From assembly GCA_011772205.1 (NCBI GenBank), contig WVZY01000020.1:147945-211403 (forward strand): DNA of 63,459 bases. Reading direction: 5' to 3'. The notes under the pieces were generated by a model. It saw only the letters and a list, made by a program, of their open reading frames with translations, was not told where the DNA came from and searched no databases. This DNA comes from Candidatus Latescibacterota bacterium (lineage in GTDB: Bacteria; Krumholzibacteriota; Krumholzibacteriia; WVZY01). Below, in pieces: positions 11,223-20,101 of this stretch (position 1 is its first letter; each line of letters begins with the position of its first letter). Both the position numbers and the translations under genes were made by a program.

Positions 11223-12515
11223 GTGACCAGGGGGTTTATCGTTACCCCGCCCCACCCACCTGAAGAAAGAGCCTACCTCGTCGGGGTGAGCCTTCCGAAC
11301 AGCTCGTTTGCCCGCGAGAGGGAGTACCTCGACGAACTCGAACAGCTCGCAAGAACGGCCGGCGCCGAGGTGGTTGGCAAAACCATCCAAGGCCGGACGC
11401 GAATTGATGGGGCGACCTACATCGGCCCGGGCAAGGCACACGCCCTAAAAGAAGAGTGCGAGCGCTTGAATGCCAATCTCATTATCTTCGACTGCGATCT
11501 TACCCCGGCTCAGGCGCGAAATCTGGAGAAAATCCTCAACATCAACCTCATTGATCGGACCGAACTCATCCTCGACATTTTTGCGCGCCATGCCAAAACG
11601 ATGCAGGCCAAAATTCAGGTCGAGCTCGCCCAGCTCACTTACACCCTTCCGAGGCTTCGTAAACTGTGGGACCACCTGTCCAGGCAGGTGGGCGGCATCG
11701 GGACGAGGGGGCCGGGGGAAACCCAGTTGGAAGTCGACCGGAGGCGTGTTTACCAGCGAATGAGTCATTTGAAAAAGCAGCTCAGGAAGATCAGCCGCAG
11801 AAGGGATACTCTGAGAAGATCCCGCGACGGCTATCCAACAGTAGCCATCGTCGGGTACACGAACGCGGGAAAATCCACGTTGCTCAATGCGCTGACCGGT
11901 GCCCGCACGCTGGTGGAAAATCAGCTCTTTGCCACGCTCGATACGCTGACCCGCAGGCTCATAGCGAGGAATCACGCGCCGGTGCTTCTCGTCGACACCG
12001 TGGGCTTCATCAGAAAGCTGCCCCATCATCTCGTGGATAGTTTCAAAGCAACTATGGATGATATCGCTCAGGCGAGGCTGTATCTCCATGTAGTGGATCT
12101 TTCGCGTCACGGTTACCAGGAACAAATGGAAATCGTGGACGCAACATTGCGCGGTATCGAAAATCCCACTGTGGAAACAATCCACGTGTTCAACAAAATC
12201 GACCGGGTCGACCCGGTCTTCGTAGAAGCAGCGGCAGAGCGATTCCCCGAAGCTCTTTTCACCTCCGCTGCAACACACGACGGCATAGATGAGGTCAAGA
12301 ACAGAATCGAAAAATTCTTTTTCGGGAAAAACCTCGCTGTTGAAGTCGAGATCCCTGCCGTTGACGGAAAAAGTATTGCCAAGATCGGAAGCCTTCTTCA
12401 CAATGCCACCAGATCGTTTCGAGGCGACCGGTGTGTTTTGAAAGGGACGGTCGATGCGGGTAAGGTGGGCCGCCTGGAACGCGTTGCCGGAGCGAAAATC
12501 CGGTACATGTTCTAG
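11223..12515 (+). CDS. hflX: ribosome-associated GTPase HflX
   Basis: HflX binds the 50S subunit and splits stalled or heat-stressed ribosomes. The 430-residue protein has the N-terminal HflX domain with YIGPGKAHAL and the helical segment ending GIGTRGPGETQLEVDRRR. The G domain follows: G1 GYTNAGKSTLL, G3 DTVGFIRKLPHHLVDSF and G4 NKID. The start is placed at the GTG at 11223, preceded by AGGGGG with suitable spacing. The open frame extends 50 codons further upstream, but that stretch is the dispersed repeat element. The C-terminal domain is present and ends normally. Confidence 0.93.
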   Translation: MTRGFIVTPPHPPEERAYLVGVSLPNSSFAREREYLDELEQLARTAGAEVVGKTIQGRTRIDGATYIGPGKAHALKEECERLNANLIIFDCDLTPAQARNLEKILNINLIDRTELILDIFARHAKTMQAKIQVELAQLTYTLPRLRKLWDHLSRQVGGIGTRGPGETQLEVDRRRVYQRMSHLKKQLRKISRRRDTLRRSRDGYPTVAIVGYTNAGKSTLLNALTGARTLVENQLFATLDTLTRRLIARNHAPVLLVDTVGFIRKLPHHLVDSFKATMDDIAQARLYLHVVDLSRHGYQEQMEIVDATLRGIENPTVETIHVFNKIDRVDPVFVEAAAERFPEALFTSAATHDGIDEVKNRIEKFFFGKNLAVEVEIPAVDGKSIAKIGSLLHNATRSFRGDRCVLKGTVDAGKVGRLERVAGAKIRYMF

Positions 12516-12525
12516 CAGTCAGGTT

Positions 12526-12556
12526 GTACCGGTGGCCTCCTTCGTGGCGCCGGTAC
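12526..12556 (+). terminator. hairpin after hflX (weak terminator candidate)
   Basis: GTACCGG at 12526-12532 pairs with CCGGTAC at 12550-12556, with partial extension of the stem inward. The hairpin lies 10 bases after the hflX stop. There is no T-run after it, so it may be only a pause or processing site. Confidence 0.3.
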
Positions 12557-12584
12557 AGGCGCGAGCCCTTGCTACACTTGTCCC

Positions 12585-13949
12585 GTGAATCCTACGGATA
12601 AACCGTACTTACGAATGGATGCGCCCGTAACTACCGAGAGGCAGGGAAAGCTGAGCGCATCCGGACGAGAACGGAAAGCTCCCGGAGAATCTCTCGAGGG
12701 CACGTCGGAGGGAAGTCTCCCTCCACTCTCCTCCAATAAAAATTTCCGCCTGCTTTTCACTGCGGATATCCTTTCCGGTTTCGGTGATCGGCTAAGTGTC
12801 TTCGCCCTTTTTATCCTCATTTTTCAGATGACGGGCCGGGCTCTGGACATGGGCCTGCTCATGATCATTCAGGCAGTTCCGGCAATTATCATCGGGCCCC
12901 CGGCCGGAGTATTCGTGGACCGGGCCGATAAGAAACGAATTCTCATCGTGACGAATCTCATACAGGGATTCCTGATCTTTCTCATTCCTTTTACGTGGAC
13001 GGTTTGGCAAGTCTACCTGATCGCGGCTGCGCAGGCGCTTACGAGACAGATCTTCAATCCGGCGAGGCTGGCTCTATTGCCTGAAGTTGTAGATAAAGGC
13101 GATATCCCCCGCGCAAACGCGCTGGCCTCGGTAATGATGAATGTGCTCATGATGGCGGGACCGGCGGCAGGCGGCGTGATCGTTGGATTTTTTGGAACCA
13201 GCCCGGCGTTTTTCATCGACGCCGCAACGTTCGCGTTGGGCGCGGGGATCCTGGCCGGTATCGTGACGAAAAAGGTTGGGTTAGGCCGGGATGCATCGAA
13301 GGGATTCGCAAAAGAATTCAAAGAAGGGATCTCGTTTCTCATCGGGCATCCATTGATGCGGCGCCTCGTGCCTTTTCTAGCGCTGCTTGTGTTTGTAGGG
13401 AGCATGCAGAGCCCGCTCATTGTTGTGTTCGTTAAAAAAGTGCTCTCGAGAGGCGATGTAGAACTTGGAATTTTGCTGAGCGCTTTAGGCGCTGGAGGGA
13501 TTCTCGGCGGTGTCGTTACGGCCGCACTGGGTTCGAGAGCCAATCGCGCTGCGGCAATCAGCTGGCTCTTCATAGCAGAAGGGCTGCTGCTTGCGCTTTT
13601 TGCGTTGAATCGAAACTACGCTTTTGGCGTGGCGATTTTTGTCTGTTTCGGCACACTCGGCTCGACCCTGCAGATTATCCTCATGTCGCTGTTTCAAACG
13701 CACGTGCCGGAGGAAAAACGGGGACGGGTTTTCGCAAACCTCGCACCGGTACTCGGACCTCTTTCTATTATAAGTATTGGTATTGGAACCTCTCTCGCCG
13801 ATATCGTTGGCGTTATGTATGTTCTTCTTGTTTCGGGGATAGCCGAGTTTCTGTGCGGCGTTTACGGCTCGTTGCGGAAAATCAGCGTCGTTCTTCCTCA
13901 AAGTACTGGTTCCGGTACTCCACGAGAAAATCATCCCGCGTCGAAGTGA
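12585..13949 (+). CDS. MFS transporter, MFS_3/EntS-like
   Basis: This 454-residue protein has a polar N-terminal tail of about 50 residues and then about 12 hydrophobic segments. The major-facilitator loop motif GVFVDRADKKR lies between segments 2 and 3, and the ARLALLPEVVDKGDIPRANAL region is typical of the MFS_3 group that includes the enterobactin exporter EntS. The substrate cannot be told from sequence. GTG at 12585 is taken as the start; ATG at 12615 is an alternative. The last 68 bases overlap the 3' end of the gene on the opposite strand. Confidence 0.85.
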   Translation: MNPTDKPYLRMDAPVTTERQGKLSASGRERKAPGESLEGTSEGSLPPLSSNKNFRLLFTADILSGFGDRLSVFALFILIFQMTGRALDMGLLMIIQAVPAIIIGPPAGVFVDRADKKRILIVTNLIQGFLIFLIPFTWTVWQVYLIAAAQALTRQIFNPARLALLPEVVDKGDIPRANALASVMMNVLMMAGPAAGGVIVGFFGTSPAFFIDAATFALGAGILAGIVTKKVGLGRDASKGFAKEFKEGISFLIGHPLMRRLVPFLALLVFVGSMQSPLIVVFVKKVLSRGDVELGILLSALGAGGILGGVVTAALGSRANRAAAISWLFIAEGLLLALFALNRNYAFGVAIFVCFGTLGSTLQIILMSLFQTHVPEEKRGRVFANLAPVLGPLSIISIGIGTSLADIVGVMYVLLVSGIAEFLCGVYGSLRKISVVLPQSTGSGTPRENHPASK

Positions 13950-15171
13950 TTTCCGGGGAAGCTGCTATCGCTTCGTAATGCCGATCCAAGTGGTAAGTAA
14001 TGAATTGCGATAGCAGTATGAATATGAGCGGCACGGAGTAGGGAAGAAAGCGCCGCCATCGTCTCTGTTGGAGCAAGTCGGAGGCGAGAACTGTTCCGGA
14101 TGCTAGCAGCATACTGAAGCCTATCGATACGAGATAGAGGTACCGGATATTGAGCCAATCCATCGGGAACTTGAAAAAACAAAACGGTGTTACGGTGATA
14201 TATGTCCAGGCGATGAAAAAGCGAATCGCCCTGTTGCCGAAGATAAAACCGAAAACGGAATAAGACAGTATGCAGAGAAAGGTGAAGACACGTATTTCCG
14301 TAGCGAGCGTGTAAATGAACTGTACTACGGGCCCGGCGGTGGCAACGGTGCTGGAGTAATGAATCGGGAAAACCATGCGAATGAGATAACTGCCGAAGTT
14401 CTTGAAGAAATAAAAGCCGATGAAAATGAAGTCGGATTTCCCTGGCAGGTAGGGAAGAAAAATTAACTTTGTGACCAGCACGACCAAAGCGGCAACAGCA
14501 ATAACCAGAAAGTTTTTGTGAAAAACTCGTTTCCCTGTTTCGGCCTTGAAAAACAGGTTAAATACGATCATGCAGCCTAGGATACTGAAAGATGTGGCTT
14601 TGGTAAGCAGGCTGAGGAGGAAGCAGCCCAGCGAGCCCAAAAACCATCGTGAGGACAACTTCCCCCCCTTTTCCAGCTCGTTTTTGAAATAGAGGAGGAG
14701 GGTAAGGAGGGTGAGCATTGTGATCAACAGGTCGCTGATGCCAGTCACAACCATCACTGCTTTACCGTAATTCCCCACGGCGAACACGAAGAGCAACGAG
14801 GATAAAACTGAGATGGTCCTGCTCCTCAGGAGCGTCCATACGACCATGTAAACGAGCAACGCGTTTACCGAGTGGATAAATATGTTGAAAAGGTAGTAGT
14901 GCCAGGGATTCAGACCGAAACATTTGAATTCGAGATAGAAGATGGCGTTTACGAGCGGCTGAAATACTTGATAGGGAGCGGATGCGAAAATCTCTGTCCA
15001 GGAACGTTCGATCTTAAGTGCTTGAGATAGATACAAATAGTCTCCGGCGTGCCAAAAAGTGTTGTTGCGGACGAGGTGGAAAAACAGCAGCGCCAGAATA
15101 AAGAGCAGGGCAAAGAAAAGCAGATTTGAAAGGAGTGTAGCTGGCCCGGATTTTACCGGTTTGGCTTCCAT
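13882..15171 (-). CDS. polytopic membrane protein, GT39/ArnT-like glycosyltransferase candidate
   Basis: The start ATG at 15171 has a good ribosome site (AAGGGG) 5 bases before it; an upstream TTG at 15192 does not. The 429-residue protein has about 10-12 membrane segments. The first is followed by a periplasmic loop (HAGDYLYLSQAL) that resembles the first loop of GT-C-fold dolichyl-phosphate-mannose type glycosyltransferases. A clear DxD/ExE catalytic pair is not obvious, so the function is tentative. It is convergent with the MFS gene and overlaps it by 68 bases. Confidence 0.6.
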   Translation of the reverse strand: MEAKPVKSGPATLLSNLLFFALLFILALLFFHLVRNNTFWHAGDYLYLSQALKIERSWTEIFASAPYQVFQPLVNAIFYLEFKCFGLNPWHYYLFNIFIHSVNALLVYMVVWTLLRSRTISVLSSLLFVFAVGNYGKAVMVVTGISDLLITMLTLLTLLLYFKNELEKGGKLSSRWFLGSLGCFLLSLLTKATSFSILGCMIVFNLFFKAETGKRVFHKNFLVIAVAALVVLVTKLIFLPYLPGKSDFIFIGFYFFKNFGSYLIRMVFPIHYSSTVATAGPVVQFIYTLATEIRVFTFLCILSYSVFGFIFGNRAIRFFIAWTYITVTPFCFFKFPMDWLNIRYLYLVSIGFSMLLASGTVLASDLLQQRRWRRFLPYSVPLIFILLSQFITYHLDRHYEAIAASPEITSTRDDFLVEYRNQYFEEERR

Positions 15172-15480
15172 CGGATCCCCTTTGCTTGTCAAGCAAGGCT
15201 ATAAATAAACCAAAATCACAGGAAAGTCTAGACAAAAATGTCTATTTCCCAAGTACTTTCAGGTCCCCCGGCGCTGCGCGTCGTTACTTTAGAAGTCGCG
15301 CTAAATTTCCTTGCACGATATTTGCTGTGATGATATAAACCGGGAACATTTGAGCCGACCTATGGGGCTGGAGGAGCAGGTCTCATAATCCGCTAAACTA
15401 CGATTATTATCGGCCGCGCCTCTCGCCTTCCCAGGCGAATCCGAAGCACAGAAACTCATTTCAATTAGGGAACAAAATAG
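15172..15480. other. intergenic region, divergent promoters expected
   Basis: This 309-base stretch separates two divergently transcribed genes and must hold both promoters. No convincing coding frame, hairpin or strong hexamer pair was recognised. The downstream gene has a ribosome site AGGGAAC shortly before 15481. Confidence 0.4.
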
Positions 15481-16320
15481 ATGAAAACCCTGCGAATTGG
15501 AGCCCCGAGTTTTATATCAGTCCGCCCCCTCCTTTTTGGAATCACGAGGCGACCCGAAAAACATGTGCATCTGGCTTATGACGAGCCTGGGAATCTCGCC
15601 AGCTCTCTTGAGCGAGGAGCCTTGGATGCTGCTTTGATTCCAAGTATCGAGTTCTTGAGGGGCGTAGGAGCACACCATATCGAGGGTCCCGCCGTGATCG
15701 GGAATAACAGTTCGAGCAGCTTGATACTCGTTGCTAAGGAGGATATCAGCAAGGTTCGCCGCATCGCTGTGGATGAGTTTGCTCGAACACCCGTGGTTGT
15801 TTTGAGGATCGTCCTCGACCATCTATTCCATGTGATGCCCGACATCTGCGTTGCAAAGGATGTGGAGGATAGTTGGAGAGAAACATTCGATGCGGTGCTT
15901 CTTACGGGGGATCGTGGATTGCGGTTTGTCTACCATCAGCAAGAGCGAGCCGAAGACGAGAATATTTATAACCTCAGCGAGCTTTGGCACACTCTTGCCT
16001 CCAGGCCGCTCGTCCTCTCGCTGTGGGCCTACAATGATAAACACTTGGAGGGAGCGCTAAGGAAAGTACTTATCACATCACGGAACCTGGGTGTTCAAAA
16101 CCTATCGCTGCTCTCCGACGGAATCGCTCAGACATCGGAATATAACGGCGAGTTTCTGTATGAACAGTTCAGCAAAGGCTGGCGCTACGATCTTGGACCC
16201 GGTGATATCGAAGGCCTGAAAACGCTCGAGGAGTATGCGTTCCGGTATCAATTGATCCAGGAGAAACGGTCCCGGGAGGGCTTACTGGTGTCGGATTTCT
16301 GGGACGCCAGCAGGCCGTGA
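15481..16320 (+). CDS. MqnA-like periplasmic-binding-fold protein (diverged paralogue)
   Basis: The 279-residue protein belongs to the MqnA/MqnD fold family (VitK2_biosynth). It starts LRIGAPSFISVRPLLFGI, parallel to the IPYLNSEVFFHGL start of the true MqnA at 37478, and keeps ALDAALIPSIEFL and the YNGEFLYEQF C-terminal region. MqnA converts chorismate to 3-enolpyruvylbenzoate in the futalosine pathway. Because a better MqnA sits inside the menaquinone cluster and this copy is alone, it may be a second dehydratase or may have another ligand. The next gene is convergent. Confidence 0.75.
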   Translation: MKTLRIGAPSFISVRPLLFGITRRPEKHVHLAYDEPGNLASSLERGALDAALIPSIEFLRGVGAHHIEGPAVIGNNSSSSLILVAKEDISKVRRIAVDEFARTPVVVLRIVLDHLFHVMPDICVAKDVEDSWRETFDAVLLTGDRGLRFVYHQQERAEDENIYNLSELWHTLASRPLVLSLWAYNDKHLEGALRKVLITSRNLGVQNLSLLSDGIAQTSEYNGEFLYEQFSKGWRYDLGPGDIEGLKTLEEYAFRYQLIQEKRSREGLLVSDFWDASRP

Positions 16321-16354
16321 TTCGCGCTGCGCAATGCCTCTCTCGCTGATTTCA

Positions 16355-17062
16355 TCACCTACGCTTTTTGCCTATTCCTTTTTCCAGGAGCTGCTTGTAT
16401 CTTCCTGCCACAATGTGCGCCTGGCGTGTGGGCTCCGGGACGCGGTATCCCTTTGCGCAGGCCAGGACGATTCTTCGTGCGCTGGGATGATCGACGAGGT
16501 GCCCTGGGGAAACAAAAATCGGCTTTACTTTCTCCCTTGTGCGCAGCACAGAGCCGACACGTTTTCCCTCGTGAGAGAGCGGGACAACGTCTCCTTTCCG
16601 CGGGCCGACCACTCTGTGCTCACCGAGCAGCCGGCTTTTCGCGCATCCGATGGTCGGGATTGCCAGCAGGACACCGATATGAGAGGCCAGTCCGAAACGT
16701 CTGGGGTGAGCGATCCCCTGCCCGTCGCATAGAAGCACTTCGAAAGGCGTGTGAACTTTTCGGAGGCATTGGATGAGGCCTGGGATCTCGCGGAAAGAAA
16801 GAAGCCCGGGAATGTATGGAAAAGCAAGCTCCGTGCATGCGGTTCGGGTTTCGACGATGGAAAGCTCGGGAAAACTGAGAACCACAATCGCGGCAATGAG
16901 GCTCCCGAGCTTTTTGCTAACGGCAACATCGGTTCCTGCAACGTGACGTATGCGTTTCAGAGCGAGAGGCCTGAGACGAATTTGTCTTTGGAGCCTATAT
17001 TGAAGTTCCAGGGCTTCTCTATATGTTAGGTCCCAGCGATGGGTTTCGCGGATCTCAACCAT
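16355..17062 (-). CDS. nfi: endonuclease V
   Basis: Endonuclease V nicks DNA near deaminated bases such as inosine. The 235-residue protein carries all family blocks: AGTDVAV (first catalytic Asp, about residue 44), YIPGLLSFREIPG (catalytic Glu), LLCDGQGIAHPRRFGLASHIGV (catalytic Asp and DNA-binding loop) and GCAKSRLLG. No strong ribosome site precedes the ATG at 17062. It lies between the MqnA paralogue and a repeat element and seems to be a single-gene unit. Confidence 0.93.
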   Translation of the reverse strand: MVEIRETHRWDLTYREALELQYRLQRQIRLRPLALKRIRHVAGTDVAVSKKLGSLIAAIVVLSFPELSIVETRTACTELAFPYIPGLLSFREIPGLIQCLRKVHTPFEVLLCDGQGIAHPRRFGLASHIGVLLAIPTIGCAKSRLLGEHRVVGPRKGDVVPLSHEGKRVGSVLRTREKVKPIFVSPGHLVDHPSARRIVLACAKGYRVPEPTRQAHIVAGRYKQLLEKGIGKKRR

Positions 17063-17146
17063 TTGATGTGATGATATTCAAAAATCAGCAATATGTCGAT
17101 GGCGGCTTAGGAAGCCTCCTTCATCCAGGTTATCCTTTGTGGGCCT

Positions 17147-17230
17147 GCCTTGGTCGCCTCTCGGCTCATGGTCCTCGCGCGCGTCTAAAGTTATAGCGCG
17201 CTGCGGAAATCGCCTCGAGGCAACCAAGGC
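17147..17230 (+). repeat. covarying dispersed element, copy B (upstream of AhpD-like gene)
   Basis: The conserved core reads CTCGGCTCATGGTCCTC, then a GCGCGC hairpin, then GCGGAAATCGCCTCG. The arms GCCTTGGTCGCCTC (17147-17160) and GAGGCAACCAAGGC (17217-17230) are complementary at 13 of 14 positions, with one more pair possible outside. The arm sequence is unrelated to those of copies A and C. The element ends 111 bases before the downstream start codon, in the same orientation. Confidence 0.8.
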
Positions 17231-17341
17231 ATGCTCGGGTGGGCAGTTTGGGCTTGCGAGATGAAGGGATCTCATCATTCAATATGGCGGTTGTCGCGAG
17301 CGCGATCCGGTTTTCGTAAAACCAGTAAAAGGAGGAGCGTG

Positions 17342-17686
17342 GTGACAGGAAAAGTCGACGATTTCAATAAATTTCGGGACGAGATGAATAGAAAAATCCT
17401 GGAAAACGAAAACCTCGTGATCCGCAGATTTTTCAATTTAGATGGAATGACATATAAGGAAGGAGTGCTCACCGGCAAGACAAAAGAGATGCTCGGGCTC
17501 GTCGCATCGATGGTACTCCGGTGTGATGACTGTATTCGGTATCACCTTCAGCAATGCAAGCACGAAGGAGTAACCCGGGATGAATTCTTCGAGGTTTTCA
17601 GCGTTGCGCTGGTGGTTGGCGGATCGATCGTTATACCTCATCTGAGGAGGGCGGTAGATTTCCTTGAGGAATTGGAGGCCGCGTAG
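17342..17686 (+). CDS. carboxymuconolactone decarboxylase/AhpD-family protein
   Basis: The 114-residue product has the AhpD/CMD core with the redox motif CDDCIRYH (CxxCxxxH), the site that in AhpD relatives supports disulfide-based peroxidase or alkylhydroperoxidase activity. The C-terminal helix VVGGSIVIPHLRRAVDFLEEL is typical. GTG at 17342 is chosen because GGAGGA lies 5 bases before it; the upstream open frame runs back through the repeat element and is not needed. No partner gene is adjacent, so substrate and reductant are unknown. Confidence 0.88.
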   Translation: MTGKVDDFNKFRDEMNRKILENENLVIRRFFNLDGMTYKEGVLTGKTKEMLGLVASMVLRCDDCIRYHLQQCKHEGVTRDEFFEVFSVALVVGGSIVIPHLRRAVDFLEELEAA

Positions 17687-18066
17687 AAAGCAAATCTAAT
17701 CCCGATGCGCCAGAAGCCAATAGCCGGGCGTGCCTTGAAAGCCCCTTGGTGCATTAGCCAATGCGATTATAGCAATCATACCATAATTATTTAAATATAT
17801 CTCTATCGCAGGCGTCATTGAGGCGCGCCGCGCAGCGTGACTGGTTCAACTTTATCGAATATAACCGCCGATACAATTGGAAGTTGCTCGAAGTGCACTT
17901 AGAAAACCCTTTTTGGAATTCCATTGACGAAACACCTGATGTAGTTATTGACATACTGGAGCCGAATGTTATTATTTTCACAAGGCACATGTGGCTTATG
18001 CATGCAGCTCGGAGTCGCGCGGACAGCGATGAGATAGGTATGGGAAATGCCCATTGAGAGACCATA
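17687..18066. other. upstream region of the multiheme cytochrome operon
   Basis: These 380 bases include an AT-rich patch near 17770-17800 that could hold the promoter of the cytochrome genes. An open frame for 79 codons at 17818-18057 has no homology that I recognise and no clear ribosome site, so it is not called. Nothing else is evident. Confidence 0.35.
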
Positions 18067-20046
18067 GTGAGAGTTAACTTCAGAAAAATCGGCATCTTTT
18101 TCGCGATAGTGGTTGTGGTCCTGGTGGGCGGAATGATCGGCTTGATAGCATTTACCAACCGCCCAACATTTTGCCGGTCCTGCCACTATATGGAGCCTTA
18201 TTACGATGCATGGGCGACATCAACTCACAAAGAAGTGCCCTGCGACCTCTGCCACTACACTCCTGGGTATCAGAACATGATCACGGGCAAATTTCGGGAT
18301 TTGAATCAGCTGGTCAAATACGTTACCAATGCCTACCGCAGGAGCAAGCCGTGGGCTGAAATCGAGGATGCCTCCTGTCTTCGATCCAACTGCCACGACA
18401 CACGCTTGCTCGAAGGGCAGGTGTTGTTCGGCGATGTCAAATTCAATCACAGGCCGCACCTTACTAAGATGCGCCGCGGCAAGATCCTTCGTTGCACGTC
18501 ATGCCACTCCCAGATCGTTCAGGGAGAGCACATAACGGTAACGAGCACCACCTGTGTGCTCTGCCACTTCAAGGAGGCAGAAAAAGCCGGGCGAAGCACG
18601 GACGACTGCCAGCTCTGTCACGATGCGCCAACAAAAGCGGTGAGTATTGCGGAAAGAGGCTACGATCATACGAGAGTTCTCGAGGATGAATTGGACTGCA
18701 GAAGGTGCCACGGGGAAATGATTGTCGGCGATGGCGCGGTTCCGCATGAGCAGTGCTACATCTGCCATTGGGACAAGGAGAGGCTCGATAAATACAACGA
18801 CACGGAGCTGGTCCATCGGATGCACATTTCTGAGAACAAAATCGAGTGCAGTTTCTGCCACATGTCGATGGAGCACAAGTGGACGACAGCGGAAAATGTA
18901 GCCAGCCGGTGTGACGGTTGTCATCAAGGAATGCACCTGAACCAGCTGAATCTATTTCGCGGTGTGAGTGGCTTGGGGATCGAAGATCATCCGAATCCGA
19001 TGTACGGGCTCTCCCTATCCTGCCAGACTTGTCACATCCTTCATGAGGCCGAGCGCATGACAGGTGAGGGGACCACGCTCAAGGCGAATGGGGAGTCGTG
19101 CGAGCCCTGTCATGGAAAAGGTTACAATCGTCTCCTCCGGTCATGGAATCAGACGGTACTGCAGAAAATCGACGTTCTCGATGAACAGGTAAAAGATATC
19201 GAGCGCTCCTATCGAGCCACTTCGGCGAGGCAAAAGAGAGAAACGGCATCGGAACTGATCAAACGGGCAAAGGCCAACCTCGATATCGTGAGGTTCGGGA
19301 AACCGGTACATAATATTGTGTACGCAAACGAACTCCTTTATTCGGCCTACGATGATCTGAGAGAGGCCGGCAAAACCCTCGGCCGGTTCGTCACGGAATC
19401 GGAGCTGTTCACCCAGAAAGCGATGATTCCGTCCGACTGCCGGAACTGCCACGTGACCATCAACAGTGTCAGCGTGGAGGTCGAAGGGAATCTGTTCCAA
19501 CACGGGCGTCATGTGGAGGTGGGGCGCTCATGCTCGAACTGCCACACACACCAGAGGCGGCACGGACAGACGCTTGCCGCCGGGCGCGATTGCAGCAGTT
19601 GCCACCACCAGAATAAGGATTGCAGCCAATGTCACGGTTTTATACATGCCGCGTACTATGGTGGGAAGTATAACGCTTTCGATTTCGATCCGGACATGAT
19701 GGCCGAAGCGGAGATCGCGTGCAAGGACTGCCATGAAGGAGAAGAGGCGAAGGTGATAAGACCAACAATGTCGGTGTGTACCGACTGCCATGACGATGAA
19801 TACGAGGCGATGGGGGCAGAATGGCAGCTGGAGATCGCTTCTCTGGTATCGGCCGTCGACACGGTCATGACTCGCTTGATGAAAGAAAATATGAGTGACA
19901 AGGCGCAAGAAGCGCTTCGCAGGGATCTACAATCCTTCAAACAGATAAAAAACGATAAATCAAAGGGGATTCACAATCACGAAGGTTACCAGGAGATTCT
20001 GGAAGATCTCCTGAAATCATATAGCGAACCGGATAAAGAATCCTGA
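18067..20046 (+). CDS. NapC/NirT-anchored octadecaheme cytochrome c
   Basis: The 659-residue protein starts with a membrane anchor (residues about 8-30) followed by FCRSCHYMEPYYDAWATSTH, the NapC/NirT signature of quinol-oxidising cytochromes. It has 17 CxxCH sites and one CxxxxCH site (CLRSNCH, about residue 100), giving 18 predicted c-type hemes. The hemes form two clusters, residues about 36-350 and 460-585. They are separated by a heme-free helical stretch of about 100 residues (VLDEQVKDIERSYR onward), and a helical tail follows. The start is a GTG with a weak ribosome site. The gene precedes an 11-heme/cytochrome b fusion by 55 bases, suggesting one electron-transfer unit facing the periplasm. 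Confidence 0.88.
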   Translation: MRVNFRKIGIFFAIVVVVLVGGMIGLIAFTNRPTFCRSCHYMEPYYDAWATSTHKEVPCDLCHYTPGYQNMITGKFRDLNQLVKYVTNAYRRSKPWAEIEDASCLRSNCHDTRLLEGQVLFGDVKFNHRPHLTKMRRGKILRCTSCHSQIVQGEHITVTSTTCVLCHFKEAEKAGRSTDDCQLCHDAPTKAVSIAERGYDHTRVLEDELDCRRCHGEMIVGDGAVPHEQCYICHWDKERLDKYNDTELVHRMHISENKIECSFCHMSMEHKWTTAENVASRCDGCHQGMHLNQLNLFRGVSGLGIEDHPNPMYGLSLSCQTCHILHEAERMTGEGTTLKANGESCEPCHGKGYNRLLRSWNQTVLQKIDVLDEQVKDIERSYRATSARQKRETASELIKRAKANLDIVRFGKPVHNIVYANELLYSAYDDLREAGKTLGRFVTESELFTQKAMIPSDCRNCHVTINSVSVEVEGNLFQHGRHVEVGRSCSNCHTHQRRHGQTLAAGRDCSSCHHQNKDCSQCHGFIHAAYYGGKYNAFDFDPDMMAEAEIACKDCHEGEEAKVIRPTMSVCTDCHDDEYEAMGAEWQLEIASLVSAVDTVMTRLMKENMSDKAQEALRRDLQSFKQIKNDKSKGIHNHEGYQEILEDLLKSYSEPDKES

Positions 20047-20101
20047 GCAACTCAACACTACGCAGCGGACATAGCAATCTCTGCGCGTCCTTGGGGGGAG
20101 G

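Noticed and set aside
17818-18057. A 79-codon open frame before the multiheme genes
   Set aside because: It has no recognised motif, no clear ribosome site and lies in an AT-rich leader region; the opposite strand is also open there.
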